NCBI GenBank assembly: GCA_907165065.1
Contig: OU015525.1
Span: forward strand, 51,097,537-51,161,536
Origin: Caprimulgus europaeus
Lineage: Eukaryota; Chordata; Aves; Caprimulgiformes; Caprimulgidae
Direction of reading: 5' to 3'
DNA: 64,000 nt
Below are positions 38,401 through 49,600 of this stretch, piece after piece. Under the pieces are notes generated by a model. That model made no database searches. It was not told the DNA's origin and saw only the letters and a list, made by a program, of their open reading frames with translations. The position numbers and the translations under genes were made by a program. How positions within the stretch are numbered: position 1 is the first letter of the stretch; each line of letters opens with the position of its first letter.

Positions 38401-39317
38401 GTATGGGACAGCCTCGTCATAAGAGTGATACACAACTCACCTGGGCTACTCATCATGCAAAGTAGAGAATGGTCTTTGACCTATGGATCTTATTTAAGCT
38501 TGCATAAATTTGCACTAGGAAAAAGAAAGAAAATCCGTATTTTCAGGTTCACTTGTCACTGAAGTATTGCAAGGTTTTCTATTAATAGAAATTACCCACA
38601 AGTGCATAAGCCGCACTATTACATATGTTTGCAGCTTCCACATAGCACCAATATAAGTTCATATTTGCAAGGAAATGTGGAGTACTTCAACTGAACTACT
38701 GGAACAAATACTAGTCACAAATACTAAATACTATGTATCAACAAAACCACCAGAAGCAGCAAGATATTCTACTGGTACATTCTGTTTTCAACTCAAGAAG
38801 TTATGGGAAAGGAGACACAAAAGACTCGCTTTTATCACCATAAGCTTTCCTCCCATTTCATCTCACCCTTGCTTAGTCCTCACATGAACATAAATGCCAT
38901 GTCTCTAAAGATTATTAAAATGTGAAATTTGTTATTAGGCTTGGTGCAGATTTTTAATTTTTGAGATCAGACCACTGTTTTATACAAATTTCAGACCTAC
39001 ATGCCACACTTAATTATCTGTTTCTCACAGACTAACCTTGTTAAACTTTAACTGAAATACTATAAATTTTGCCTGTTAACATGCTTCTGAAGACCTCAGT
39101 TTGGAAATCAGCAACGTAAGGTTTTAATCTCTAACTGCAGACATTCAGAAAAACAGCATCAGAATCAAGGCGAAGAAAGGTGGTAAGAGAGACCTGAAAA
39201 AAAAAAACCTTGGAAGATGTACTACTAAATTTATTGATTTGTTTTAAACACTTCACAATGAAATACAGAACTTTTGTATTTATGTTCAAATTCCTTTCCT
39301 CAACCACAGCTCTTTCA
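32496..39317 (-). other. YES1: YES1 intron 1, between CR1 copies
   Basis: This 6.8 kb stretch is strongly AT-rich and contains a (TATA)-type tract with two identical palindromes at 32874-32945 and a short (TA)n near 36627. No exon or further transposon is recognised. Confidence 0.75.
32874..32945. repeat. AT-rich tract with paired palindromes
   Basis: A TATA-rich low-complexity tract. The 14-base perfect palindrome TATAGATATCTATA occurs at 32889-32902 and again at 32912-32925, a period of 23 bases. Confidence 0.9.
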
Positions 39318-39765
39318 CAAAATCACAGAATAGTAGGAGTGGAAGGGACCTCAGGAGATCATCTAGTCCAACCCCGCTGCCAAAGCAGGTTCCCTACAGC
39401 AGGTTGCACAGGAAAGCATCCAGGTGGGTTTTTAACATCTCCAGCGGAGACTCTACAGCCTCTCTGGGCAGCCTGTTCAGTGCTCTGTCACCCTCACAGT
39501 AAAGAAGTTTTTCCTTAAGTTTGTCTGGAACTTTTGGTGATCCAGTTTTTGCCCATTGCCCCTTGTCCTGTCACTGGGAACCACCAAAAAGAGCCCGGCC
39601 CCACCCATTTGGCCCCCACACTTCAGGTATTTATAGACATTGATCAGATCCCCTCTCAGTCTTCTCTTCTCCAGGCTGAAGAGTCCCAGCTCTCTCAGCC
39701 TCTCCTCATACGGGACACACTCCAGGCCCCTCACCATCTTTGTGGCATCCCTGTTAATGTTTTCT
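39318..39765 (-). mobile_element. CR1 LINE 3' fragment, same strand as YES1
   Basis: The plus strand shows AAATCACAGAATAGTAGGAG near the 3' terminus, then the typical blocks for GGCAGCCTGTTCAGTGCTCT, CCTTGTCCTGTCACTGGGAA and TCTTCTCTTCTCCAGGCTGA. The minus-strand frame still reads [20 protein letters not shown] and [14 protein letters not shown] from the C-terminus of CR1 ORF2. It is 5'-truncated and dead. Confidence 0.95.
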
Positions 39766-39959
39766 TTCACACAATCTGGTAAATGAATGCTAGCTTCAGA
39801 CAAATGTGTATTTTGAAAGCAATAATATTTTCTAGACATTCATTCTATATTAATTTGTCAATGGAGCACACTTTGACCAAAGCCTTAATAGTGCTGCTCA
39901 CCTTTGAGGAAACATGTTCTTTAAGCTAAGCCTACTGAAAGTCCAGCTGTTATGACTCA

Positions 39960-40130
39960 GACCAGAAGTCCAACTAGTCCAAAAACCAGTCAGACCAGAG
40001 GTTCACCACTGGTCTCCACCATCCAAGATGCTGGGCAATAGCGGGTGCTCAGGAAGGGAGCCTAAGAACCAGAAAAGCCTGTGGCCATGCTATCCTTGGC
40101 AGAGTCTTTTAGCTTCTGGACTTTGGGGTA
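39960..40130 (-). mobile_element. Old LINE fragment related to the copy at 29.2 kb
   Basis: The plus-strand block with CAGACCAGAGGTTCACC, then CAATAGCGGGTGCTCAGGAA and TCTTTTAGCTTCTGG, matches the terminal part of the same old CR1/L3-type family called at 29215. It lies about 200 bp from the younger CR1 fragment ending at 39765 and is probably an independent, older insertion. Confidence 0.5.
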
Positions 40131-42100
40131 TTATTGCTGGCAAAAATAGAGTATTTCTGTTGAAACAGCTAAGCTGGTAAAAACCAACCACAAATAGGAA
40201 GAAAGTAGAAAAGAAGAGCAAGGTATACAGAAGGAGTTTGGTGGGGTTTTTTTATTCTTCTGTAGTTGCAAATGTTGGTCATGATTTTAGCTTCCAATGA
40301 AATGTTCTTGAAAAGCAGGAAGATACACATAACTCAGACCTGTTTTTCCTTTGTCACATTTTAAGCATAAATATTAATTTTGTTATTCAACCATACTTAA
40401 AATAACTTATTAAAACTGGATTGTTCACTATTAATTTGTTTTATATCTCCTCTTCCTGGCTGACTGCCAAAACAGTTACAATGCTATACAATTGCAATAC
40501 ACAAGAGATTCATAGTACACTCTAAGTACTCTTTAAATACCTTGCACAAGCATTGCCTTTTCTTACAATCATGAAGGCATTAAGTATGACTGAAAATTTC
40601 AAAACCTTTATCCCAGATACTGTATTTTTCTTCCTGACGATGAACTTTACACACACCATCAGAAAGTTTGCCTGAACTATGGGCAAACATTTGGAACATG
40701 ACTGAACACGAACACCGTCCTCAACTCCAACCCTTCTTTTGCTACCGGGCCATCAGACCTGGTAAGCATATGCAAACCTGACTGCATTTATGCTCTGTCA
40801 TTCACACCATGAATAAAACACTATTACTGTCTCAGTTTTGCAAGATTAAAAAATGCTTTGGGCATGTGCAAACAAAGGAAATTAACAGCATTGAACCAAA
40901 ATCTTCAAATCTGAAGACTGACTTTAAATGTCTGATTAATGCCACAAAATGCTCCTGAAGGTTTCCCCAAAACAAAGTTAAATGCCCTGTTCTACAAAGA
41001 TTTACTTATGTGGGTGTGTTTACTCAACTTCGCTGTCAATGGAAGTAAATTATGTTATTCACATAACTTGTAAGCCTGGTCTAGCTGACCCCAAAATCTG
41101 AACTGAAGGAGTGGCTCCAAACTTCTGAAGAATCATGTTTTTCCCAGACTTCTCTATGACTTCTTGTGTGAAGAAATCTACAGAAACACGTATCTTAAGC
41201 CATAGTAGTTTTTTCTCCCCTTCAAGTACCAATTGGAAAGGCAAATTATTTGAAGTTCAGTAGCACCATCAGAATTCAAAACTTACATAAACGTTTAAGA
41301 TATAGATGTAGTCAATATAGATACTTATTAGAGTGTCATACAACACTATTACAATAGCATTGGCCTTTCAAAAAATACAAGTATAAAATACAGACAGGTT
41401 AGTAAAAAATGTTATCTAGTTTCCTATGCAACATCTTAGAGTACTCAAGAAGCTCAAATACAGATGATGCCAGCCTGAGGTTTTAGCAGGCATTACTTCC
41501 TCAGCACTCTCCAATCACATCCTGTAACAATACCTAACACACAGTCACAACAAATCAAAAGTGTCTCGGACACAACAGTCAGTGCGGCCTTGGATCCACT
41601 TACTGCTGATGCCCACAGCAGTATCCCGCAGGGCGCAGAGAGAAGCCAGTAAGCCAGCAGTCCTCGCAGCAGACCCTCAGCTCGAGGGCTCATTTCAGCT
41701 GAGTGCTACTTTGAACCACTGACTTTTGGCACATGGGATGAAACCTGGTGCTCTATGCAGGTGCCTACCCAAAGTGACAGAAGAAAGAGTATTTCTCATC
41801 CTATTTACAGTTATCCTTTACATTTTTAAAGAATATATGCTTAAATCTAAAGGGAACAAAACTCATGCATAAATAATAATGTTTACTTACTTAACTTCTA
41901 GCATTAACATGACTATTATCTTGATCTCTGATCCTGCAATCAGACATGTGTGTTAGCTACCTTAGGGTGCAGTCCCACTCATTTCAGTAACTTGCTTTGG
42001 TGCCAGTTTCTGCTTCGATGTGTTGTCATCATTAGAGATAAACCCCCGTGGGTGGAGAAGGCTGTAAGAATGACCTCTTAAAACCTAAAATTAAACTTCA

Positions 42101-42133
42101 CAGTCAACTAACAGTCTTACAGTTAGTTGACTG
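42101..42133. repeat. Perfect 12-bp inverted repeat (hairpin)
   Basis: CAGTCAACTAAC at 42101-42112 is the exact reverse complement of 42122-42133, with a 9-base spacer. It could fold as a hairpin in DNA or in the YES1 pre-mRNA. It is isolated: no T-run or gene end follows. Confidence 0.9.
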
Positions 42134-42327
42134 CATCTTTTCAATCTGCCCATTTCCCTACTAAATTCAGTATACATCTGAGAATTTGTCCAGGTTTGCA
42201 TTCAAAACCTGGCAATTGATATATACAGCCTGAAACCCTACAGCTCAAAGTCATTGCTCTGAATGCAGTCAGGGACTGTAGTGATTGAAAAAAGTTACCA
42301 TATGGCAACCATAAAGCAGTTTGTATT

Positions 42328-42343
42328 AAAAAAAAAAAAAAAA
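42328..42343. repeat. Poly(A) run, 16 bases
   Basis: A simple A-tract in YES1 intron 1; no retroelement body is recognisable beside it. Confidence 0.9.
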
Positions 42344-44647
42344 TAGTGGCTGACACATTATAAAAGCCATCACTGTAAAACAGCATCCTGTTGGCATTCT
42401 CAAGGATAACACAAATAAAATAAACACAGAGAACGAGCTATCTACTTGTATTTGGAGATGGTTCCTCCAAGACAAAAACTAAAACATTCTGTTACAGTAG
42501 TTTGAGAAACTACATTTCTCCCTCACTAATCGATCTGTTCCATCAACTAGCAGGATACAAGGAATTATCTACTGAAAACATACAGCTTTTGTCCACAGAG
42601 AGCACATATAGAAAAAGAAAACCATGCAGCTACTTTGCTCATAAAGTAAACTTTGACCACATAAACTGACATGTGCCATACCACAGACTTTCACATCACT
42701 GTCACATGACAGCTATCCTTATCAAAGCAAACAGAGTGTCTGTTTCATTCTTTGGGAGCTGCAGGAAGTATGCAAAGCTCGAAATACAGAATATTGCTCT
42801 GGTGCAGAAGCATAGCTCTCTGCTCTGCTACATGAATATTGATAAAAAACCTAAATCGCGAACTGCAGTTTTTCAATAATTCTGTTACACAGTATGCAGC
42901 ACACCAAAGGCTTATTAAGTATTTTTCTAGCAATTTCAAATAACATAGCAATTTAAATATATTTTCCATTCTGTTTATTTGTTTCATAGCCAAATAACAG
43001 TTGTTAGGCAACAAACATTCCCCTGAAAATCTCTCTTTATAATATGAAACACAGATTAAAGCTACCTTGGGCTCACTACTCTCACTCCAAATGAAGTTCT
43101 TCAGATTTCAAAGAGTGCTACTGGGATTCAGATATTAAAAAGTCATTGAAAACTGGACCAGTAGCTCTGATGGCAGCATGACCAGGGAGGCCTCATTTCC
43201 TGCATCAGTTTCCAGCTGTAGGTAAGTGTTGATGTGAACCCTCCAGCGTGCAGGTTAAAAGCTCTCTTCTACCTGGCTTCATTACTTTCACGAATTTTGT
43301 AGAAATTGCTCACCTGGGAGACCTCTGCTGCCAAATTCGTTTGAAATTGGCTAACAGCCAGAAGAGTTACTACAGGGACTGACTGCACACAGATACTGCA
43401 GTTGCACTTCAGCTGCACCTCCCGGGGAAATAAAGCTAACGAAATAACGAAATGCTCACAATAATTACTAGCAATCACTGCTACCAACTATTGTCACCTG
43501 GATCTTTCTCCTTGAAGTCCAGTGCCGCACCAGTGCAGCTCTCTTTCTGTTCCCATCACAGATGCTACCTCATCCTGAACTTAACCCGAACAACCTGGCT
43601 GTGCCAAACACACCCATAGTCTCTGCTTTATGCCATGTTCAGCAGGAACCTTCTATAGCTAAATTTGCAAACATGCATCAGAAACACAAGTGGAACTGCA
43701 ACGTCTTATTGTGCAGAAAAGCACAATTCTTACATCTATGAAGCCTGCAAAAACATACAGTCATGGCAAAACTATAGTACTACCTACTGCAAGTGTAACT
43801 GAAAAAGCAATTTTATTAGAAATCTCTCAAGGGCTTATTTTCCAAAAACGCAAGACAAAGACTTTGAGGTAAACTTTTGTATCTTGCTTCCCTGCCTAAA
43901 GATCAAGTTTGCTTGCAAAACTTGCATGAAATTTCATTCAGTTGTCTATGAATTATTAAGAGAAAGACACCTTCCCTGGCAATATGCTCCAGGTTTTAAA
44001 CTGTTTTTGGATCATTCTGACAGTTTCAGTAAATCCAAGCACCTATTTTTTAATTAATGACCAGCTTCTGCCTAGGGTTAAATCCACCAGGTACGCCTGA
44101 ATACACCTTTTTAACAACCATGCGGCTTGGAAATATTTATAACGTAGTCTTCCCAGTGCAAACTGGCCGGCACCCACATGCATACCAGACATCTGGGACC
44201 GGCTATTCTGAATGTAATGCTGAATGTACAGTGGAGAAGAAGACACGCCAGCCCTCGGCCTGAGGGACGTGCACACAACTTCGTGCTCCGCAAACCTCGA
44301 GGCCGCGCAGCGCAGAAAGTTACGCGCAGCCTCCGCAGGGACGGATGGGGCCTGCGTGGGTCCGATACTTTTATTTTTTTTTTTAACCGTAAGGAAGACG
44401 AGGAGGTTTGACGAAGTGTTATGATTGAACATTTAAATTAATGACTCAGAAATTTAAAGCAGTCCTGTTCCTGCTCGATGCAGGGATACAAACCAGAACA
44501 GAGGGAAAAAAAGAAAAAAAAAAAAATCCACGCAGGCCAAGCTACAGGCGACTCGCAAAGCAATTTCCTGAATTTCGCCGTTTTACATCCTCCGGCCCCG
44601 GCCAGCTCTGCCGAGAGGTGCCGGCACTCGGCTGCCTGCGCCCGGGA

Positions 44648-44686
44648 GCCGAGCACCGACGCGGCTCACGCCGAGCACCGACGCGG
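44648..44686. repeat. 22-bp tandem duplication in the CpG island
   Basis: The 17-base unit GCCGAGCACCGACGCGG occurs at 44648-44664 and again at 44670-44686, separated by CTCAC. This is a two-copy tandem duplication with period 22. It lies inside the first intron, about 450 bp downstream of the exon 1 donor. Confidence 0.9.
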
Positions 44687-45130
44687 GCGGTGAACGCCGC
44701 CACCACCGCGGAACGAGTAACCGCCCCGCAATCGCGGCTGCTCGGCGGGAAGGGGCTGCAGAGGCAGCCCAGGGGCGGGGGGCGGCCTCCCCTCACAAAC
44801 TCATTTCCCCTCCGCCCGCCCCCCGCAGCCAGCCCAGCCCCGAGCAACGCCGCAGCTCCCGCCCGCCGCCGCCCGACCCCTCGGCCCCGCGGGCGGGGGC
44901 TCGGGCCCGGAAGAAAGTTGCTCAGAAACTTTCTGTAGAGGAAGGGGCCGGGGCTGAGGGACGCCCCCTCCACCTCCATAGTCCCCAACGCCCGAGGAGC
45001 GGCGGCGGGGCCGCCTGGCGGGGAGAGGCCGGGGGCGGGCGGCTGGGGCCTAGCGCCTCGGCGGGCGCCGCCGCCATCGCGGCCGCCTCTCCCGCGGGGC
45101 GAGGGAGCGGGGACGCGACCGGGTTCTCAC

Positions 45131-45400
45131 CTGCCTCTCCTCGGCGTGGCGGGTGGGAGAAGGAGAGGGGGAGGGAAGGAAGCGGGCCCCCCCCCGCTCC
45201 TCCCGGAGCCGCGGCGACCCGGGGAGGGAAGGGGGGGAGGAGGGGAAGGGAGGAGGGACGAGGAGCAGGAGGAGGGAGCCGGGCACTCCGGTGCGTGCGG
45301 GGAGCCGGAGCCTCGCTGCGGGAGGAGGAGGAGACTCCCCGCCCCTACGGCCGGGCTCTCCGGCGGGCACCGCGGCCCCTCCTCCACAGCGCACTTCCCC
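45131..45400 (-). other. YES1: YES1 non-coding exon 1 (3' end defined, 5' end approximate)
   Basis: On the minus strand a strong splice donor (AGGCAG followed by GTGAGAAC) ends an exon at 45131, inside the CpG island. It is the best candidate to splice to the acceptor just ahead of the YES1 start codon, 33 kb away. The exon has no ATG on the sense strand between 45131 and 45406; the nearest is at 45409-45407. This leaves a clean 5' leader if transcription starts to the left of that point. The sense strand is extremely pyrimidine-rich at about 45160-45275. The donor is read directly. The exon's identity and start are inferred from its position and from the usual Src-family layout, in which the start codon lies in a later exon. 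Confidence 0.65.
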
Positions 45401-45741
45401 CTGCCCCATGCACCCCGGGACAGGCTCGCCGCGCCTCCTGGCCGGGGCAACTACTCCACGCCCGAGTTGGAGGCCGCGGGGAGGAGCCGAGCGGCCCCCG
45501 CGGAGCCGGGCTGGCGGCGGCCCCCGCCCTCTCCTCCGCGGCGCCGCGCACGGACGCAACATGGTGGAGGGGTACGGAGCTGCCGCTTCCTCGGCGGCCC
45601 CGCGATGCGGGGGCGGCGGGGAGGGAGCCGGGACTTGCCCTGTCCGCGGCTTCGGGGGCGAGGCGCAGGCCACGGGCAGCCGCCTACCCCGTCCTCGTCT
45701 CCCCCGGATGGACATGGGGCTGGGTCGCGGCACCCTTGTGG

Positions 45742-45752
45742 GGATAAATAGG
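45742..45752 (+). promoter_or_regulatory. TATA-like element facing away from YES1 (tentative)
   Basis: An AT-rich island GGATAAATAGG lies in otherwise GC-rich DNA near the right edge of the core CpG block. In this position and orientation it could serve a divergent plus-strand transcript starting near 45770-45780. No gene product is recognisable downstream, so any transcript would probably be non-coding. A chance occurrence is equally possible. Confidence 0.2.
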
Positions 45753-46636
45753 GGGGGCGGCCGATGGGGGAGGCACTAGGTGCCGCCCGGGCCGCGGAGC
45801 TGCTTCCCCCGCATCCCGCCGGGGCGGGCAGGTGGCCTCGATAAGCCGCTCTCGTCAGAAAGGATTCTGAATCTGAAGGATTTCGGCAGTGGCGCCCTTC
45901 GGCGTGTTAATGGGAAAGGGGAACAAAAATAACTTTAGAAGTCGTGAACCGGGCATCTCCAGGTGGGCCGCGGCTCAGGCTCGGTGAATGGCATTTCGGT
46001 GGGTCACACGGGCGCAAAACGACCCTTCTGAAGCGCGGGGAATGCGGGGGCCGCGGCGCTGCGGCGGCGCCTGCGGCTCGGGAAAGCCCAGAGCTGCACA
46101 ACAGAATAAACCTGTCGCCCAAACACGGAGCGAACAAAGAACGAGCCTGTAATTAACGCACCACTAACTCCGTGGTATTTTACGTTACGGGTTTCCCACT
46201 CATTATAATTCCACAAGTCAACATTTTATATTTAAGAAATAAAAAATTGGATTTGCGTCAAGGTGGGCTTCACAGAAAAAGGTCGTTCAAATTCATCCAG
46301 CCTTCAGAACTGCAGACTGCAGGAAGAAGCAGAAAGAAATAAATTAACCCTAAAGAACCAAAGTTATTGAAGTTTACATGGGCAAATCAACAGTTCTCAT
46401 TCAGCATCATCTTTCATTGTTTTCAGCTCTCTAATAGTCAAATTTGGCACTGCAATAGCATTTATGTCTCTTGCCTCTTTATTTGGTTCAAAGACTGAAT
46501 GTAAACAAGTAGTTGTATTGATCACTAATGATAATCTAATATAATATATTTTTAATCCTAAAAAAAATTGAAACAGGACATCCAATTTATCTTCTAGGCA
46601 GTGCTGTAAAGCCATTTGTATTTTTTAACTTAAGAT

Positions 46637-46660
46637 AAAGCAAATACTTGTATTTGCTTT
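46637..46660. repeat. Perfect 10-bp inverted repeat with 4-base loop
   Basis: AAAGCAAATA at 46637-46646 and its exact complement TATTTGCTTT at 46651-46660 flank CTTG. It lies just upstream of the YES1 CpG island. Confidence 0.9.
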
Positions 46661-49600
46661 TACAGGACCATAAATACACCAAGCAGTTAACAAATTATTA
46701 AAAAAGCATAAGTGTTTTGGATTTGGAGGCTCCTTACCATAAATTGTTGTTGTAATCCTGTTAGAGTGGTAGAGTTTATCATGCTTCTGTTCTGTCAGGA
46801 GCCTAAATCACATTATATAGAATTGATTTTTAATTTAGAAATCAACAGTGAGTTTTACAAATTGACCTGAGCGATGAATTGCTTAACTGAGGAAGAATGT
46901 TTGCAGCCTGGTGGGAGCTTGGAGTCTGCCATGGCTTCACAGCACTGGCCGTGCCTATGTGGCACCGAAAGGTTCCTTGGCATTCTCAGTCCATCACACC
47001 CCTCCCATTGCTTTCTCTCCTTTACAACAATATAAGGAATGAATTGGTGGGTTTCTGAAAGACTGAGCTGTTAATCGTGGCCTCCGCTTGCTGTCATACA
47101 TGTATGTGCACTTTTGGCTGCCACAGACAGCGCTGGGGCTGTGCCAGTGATCGACTTTGGTCAATAGTGGAGAGACCTGCACGCTTAGTTTCAGGCACAG
47201 TGTGATTAAAATAGCAGAGCAGTTGGAAAGAAGATGAGATGACCAGTCTCATAACTGAGAACAAGCTCAGACCCGCACCATATGGGCCTGAAAGAACAGA
47301 TTAGAGTTTGAGTCTGGAGTCTTGGAGGCCAGACATGCTTTCATTGCAGTGGAAAAATCGGCTGCTTCTTAAATTGTCTTGCACTTGTTACTGACAGTCT
47401 GAGTGTTCCTCATGTTTATAAGGAAACGTTGAACACATGACTTGAAACCATCAAACTGCCGGTAGTTCAGTCCATTTAGTCCTGCACTAGAGGGGACTCG
47501 GTGTCATTGCCGCCTTCTGCCTGTGAGCCAGCCTGGAACCTGTTGCCACATTTTACCTGGCTAAAACTCCCTTATGCTGCTGCTCTGCTGTTCCTGAGTG
47601 GGCTCTCACATCTGTTGCAGTGCTGGGAGTGCTGTGAGCCATGCAGGTGGACTGACACTGCTCGGGATTTGCTCAGGAGGCATCAGATGGAATTGGCACC
47701 AGTCTCAGCTGAGAGTCAGCTCAGGCCAGTGCCTGCTTTTAGGAATTTCCCATCCCTTCTATTCTTTCAGTTTAAATTAATGTGTTTTACTTTGTACACG
47801 AAAGGGAAGGAGGAGCTGCCTTCCTATGCTTTAGCATGGCTGGAGTATGTTGCGAGATGCTACCACTGTAGGGGTTCATTGCTGGATGTGATTTCCTGAA
47901 TGGCCCTTTAGACAGGCTCAGCATTCACTAACTCACAAACTGTGTTGCATTTGTAGTTGGCATTAATGTAGTTGCTGTATTGAAAATTCTCATACATTTG
48001 AATTAATTTCTAAAGAAGTTGATCATTTATACAATCCTAAATGTTGGGGTTTTTTCTCCCAAATTACTCAATAATTGGTAGGATGAAGTACATATTATGC
48101 CAGGTGAAGTATTTTTAGGGATATAGGGGGGATGCAGGTGTAAGAGCAGAAAGAAAGAAAGAGGAATAGAATAGAGATGGAGAAAGGCAAACTAAGATAT
48201 TTCAGGCATTGATGTGAGATCACTGATTTCTGATTGAAAAATACAGGACTTGTATCCTGAGATTTTGAAGGAGATGGGCAGATTGATTTTCTGAAGAGCT
48301 TTAACACTACATATCAAAGGTTAATCTATGGTACACATTAGTAACTTGGAAACATGGAGACATTCCTGAAAATGCTTGGTGGGATTGTTCTCCAATAAAT
48401 CAGAATAAACAGGAAAATATTGTGGTGTTACACCATCTACTGCAAACAATTTTTTATTTTAGGAGAAATAAACTGTTTTGCTGGACCTAAATTCATTCTT
48501 TCATTTTTAGAAATAACTCTGGTAGTCAAGGCCTCATCCTAGCTATCACTTACTCTTTACAAATGTGGAAAATAATGTCATTTTATAGCAGCATCTCCCA
48601 AAATTCATGGGCCAGGTTCTCATTGCTCATTGTACTCTGTCATCATATTACAAGAAGCAGTTCTTCTTGGGATTAGTTAGTATTAGTTGCAAGCTTACTT
48701 TTAAACATATGCATCAATATTTTTAATAATGGGGAGTTTAGCAAAGCATAGATATTTCTTTTGAATCTGAATATTCTGTTAGTCAAAAAGTGGGTAGTTT
48801 TTGTTTTGTCATGTTAATGTCTTCAAGTTAAGCTATTAATGAAATAATCAATTTTTAAAAGTGAAGCATCTCCCTTGGATATAATGCAAATTACATATGA
48901 ATACAGTATTTCAGTAAGGAAATGGAGTGCTAAGTTACTGTATGATGGATCTGTCATTGTTTCCTGTTCTGAAGCAAGTATTGTATTCAAACTTCATGTT
49001 AAACTTCAAAACGCTTTTGTCACAAATGTCCTGTTTTGCCTTAAAATGCTTCTGCATCTCTAAATGGGCAGGATCTCTGTGTTTGGTGTGCACACCTATT
49101 TGCAGGATGAAATATTCCCTACTTTCTCAAATAGCGTTTCTGTTTGATCTTAAGTAACATAACTAATTACTTAGGCATATTATACTTTTATCAAGTGCAT
49201 GAAGCATTATTTTTGAAAAACGTTGATTCAAACATTGTTTTTCAAACTATTTAAAGTTACTTTTGAAAGCATGCTAGGCTTTCTCTTGGAAAACTCCCTA
49301 CTTCCAAACCTGTTGCTATTTACATTTGTGTCACATCTAGTTATATCAGACATGCTGGATTACACTGTATAATGAAAGCTGTATTGCTGTACTCTAATCT
49401 TTATCTCTTTATATCTAATCTCCTTTGAATTGCATATGAGTATTGCTTATGGTTGCTTAAAATAACTACTGCTTTTGTTTCAAGGGCAGTGCTATATATG
49501 ATGAACACACTAACACTCAGCCCTGCTTCAGCAGCAGCTACATATCCTGTATCTTTGGTTCTTGCAGGATTTTATTTGGAAGCTGCACAGATATTTGAAA

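Larger units (their letters stand above)
39766..44239 (-). other. YES1: YES1 intron 1, 5' part
   Basis: Intronic sequence from the last intronic CR1 to the CpG island. It contains the old LINE piece near 40 kb, a perfect 12-bp inverted repeat at 42101-42133 and a 16-base A-run at 42328-42343. Nothing else is recognised. Confidence 0.75.
44240..46110. promoter_or_regulatory. YES1: CpG island and YES1 promoter region
   Basis: The sequence changes abruptly from AT-rich to strongly GC-rich with dense CpG over about 1.9 kb, peaking at about 44.6-45.85 kb. Several GC-box-like Sp1 motifs are visible, for example at about 44773-44785, 44890 and 45030. The YES1 exon 1 donor lies at 45130/45131, so the minus-strand core promoter should lie to its right, at about 45.2-45.7 kb. 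No minus-strand TATA box is obvious, which fits a broad CpG-island promoter for a widely expressed kinase. Long open frames cross the island on both strands, but they are the expected result of low stop-codon density in GC-rich DNA and are not called as genes. Confidence 0.85.

Noticed and set aside
45050-45733. Minus-strand 227-codon frame crossing the YES1 exon 1 donor as an alternative N-terminus
   Set aside because: It stops in the intron and has no Src-family similarity. The known YES1 start with its acylation motif is in exon 2.
44441-45779. Long open frames (150-227 codons) on both strands across the CpG island
   Set aside because: They overlap each other in several frames on both strands and are low-complexity Arg/Pro/Gly/Ala strings. 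GC-rich DNA has few stop codons; the only supported feature is the YES1 promoter and first exon.
47501-47899. Plus-strand 132-codon frame upstream of YES1
   Set aside because: Composition is Leu/Ser/Cys-rich without a recognisable domain; no conserved start context or flanking exon evidence.
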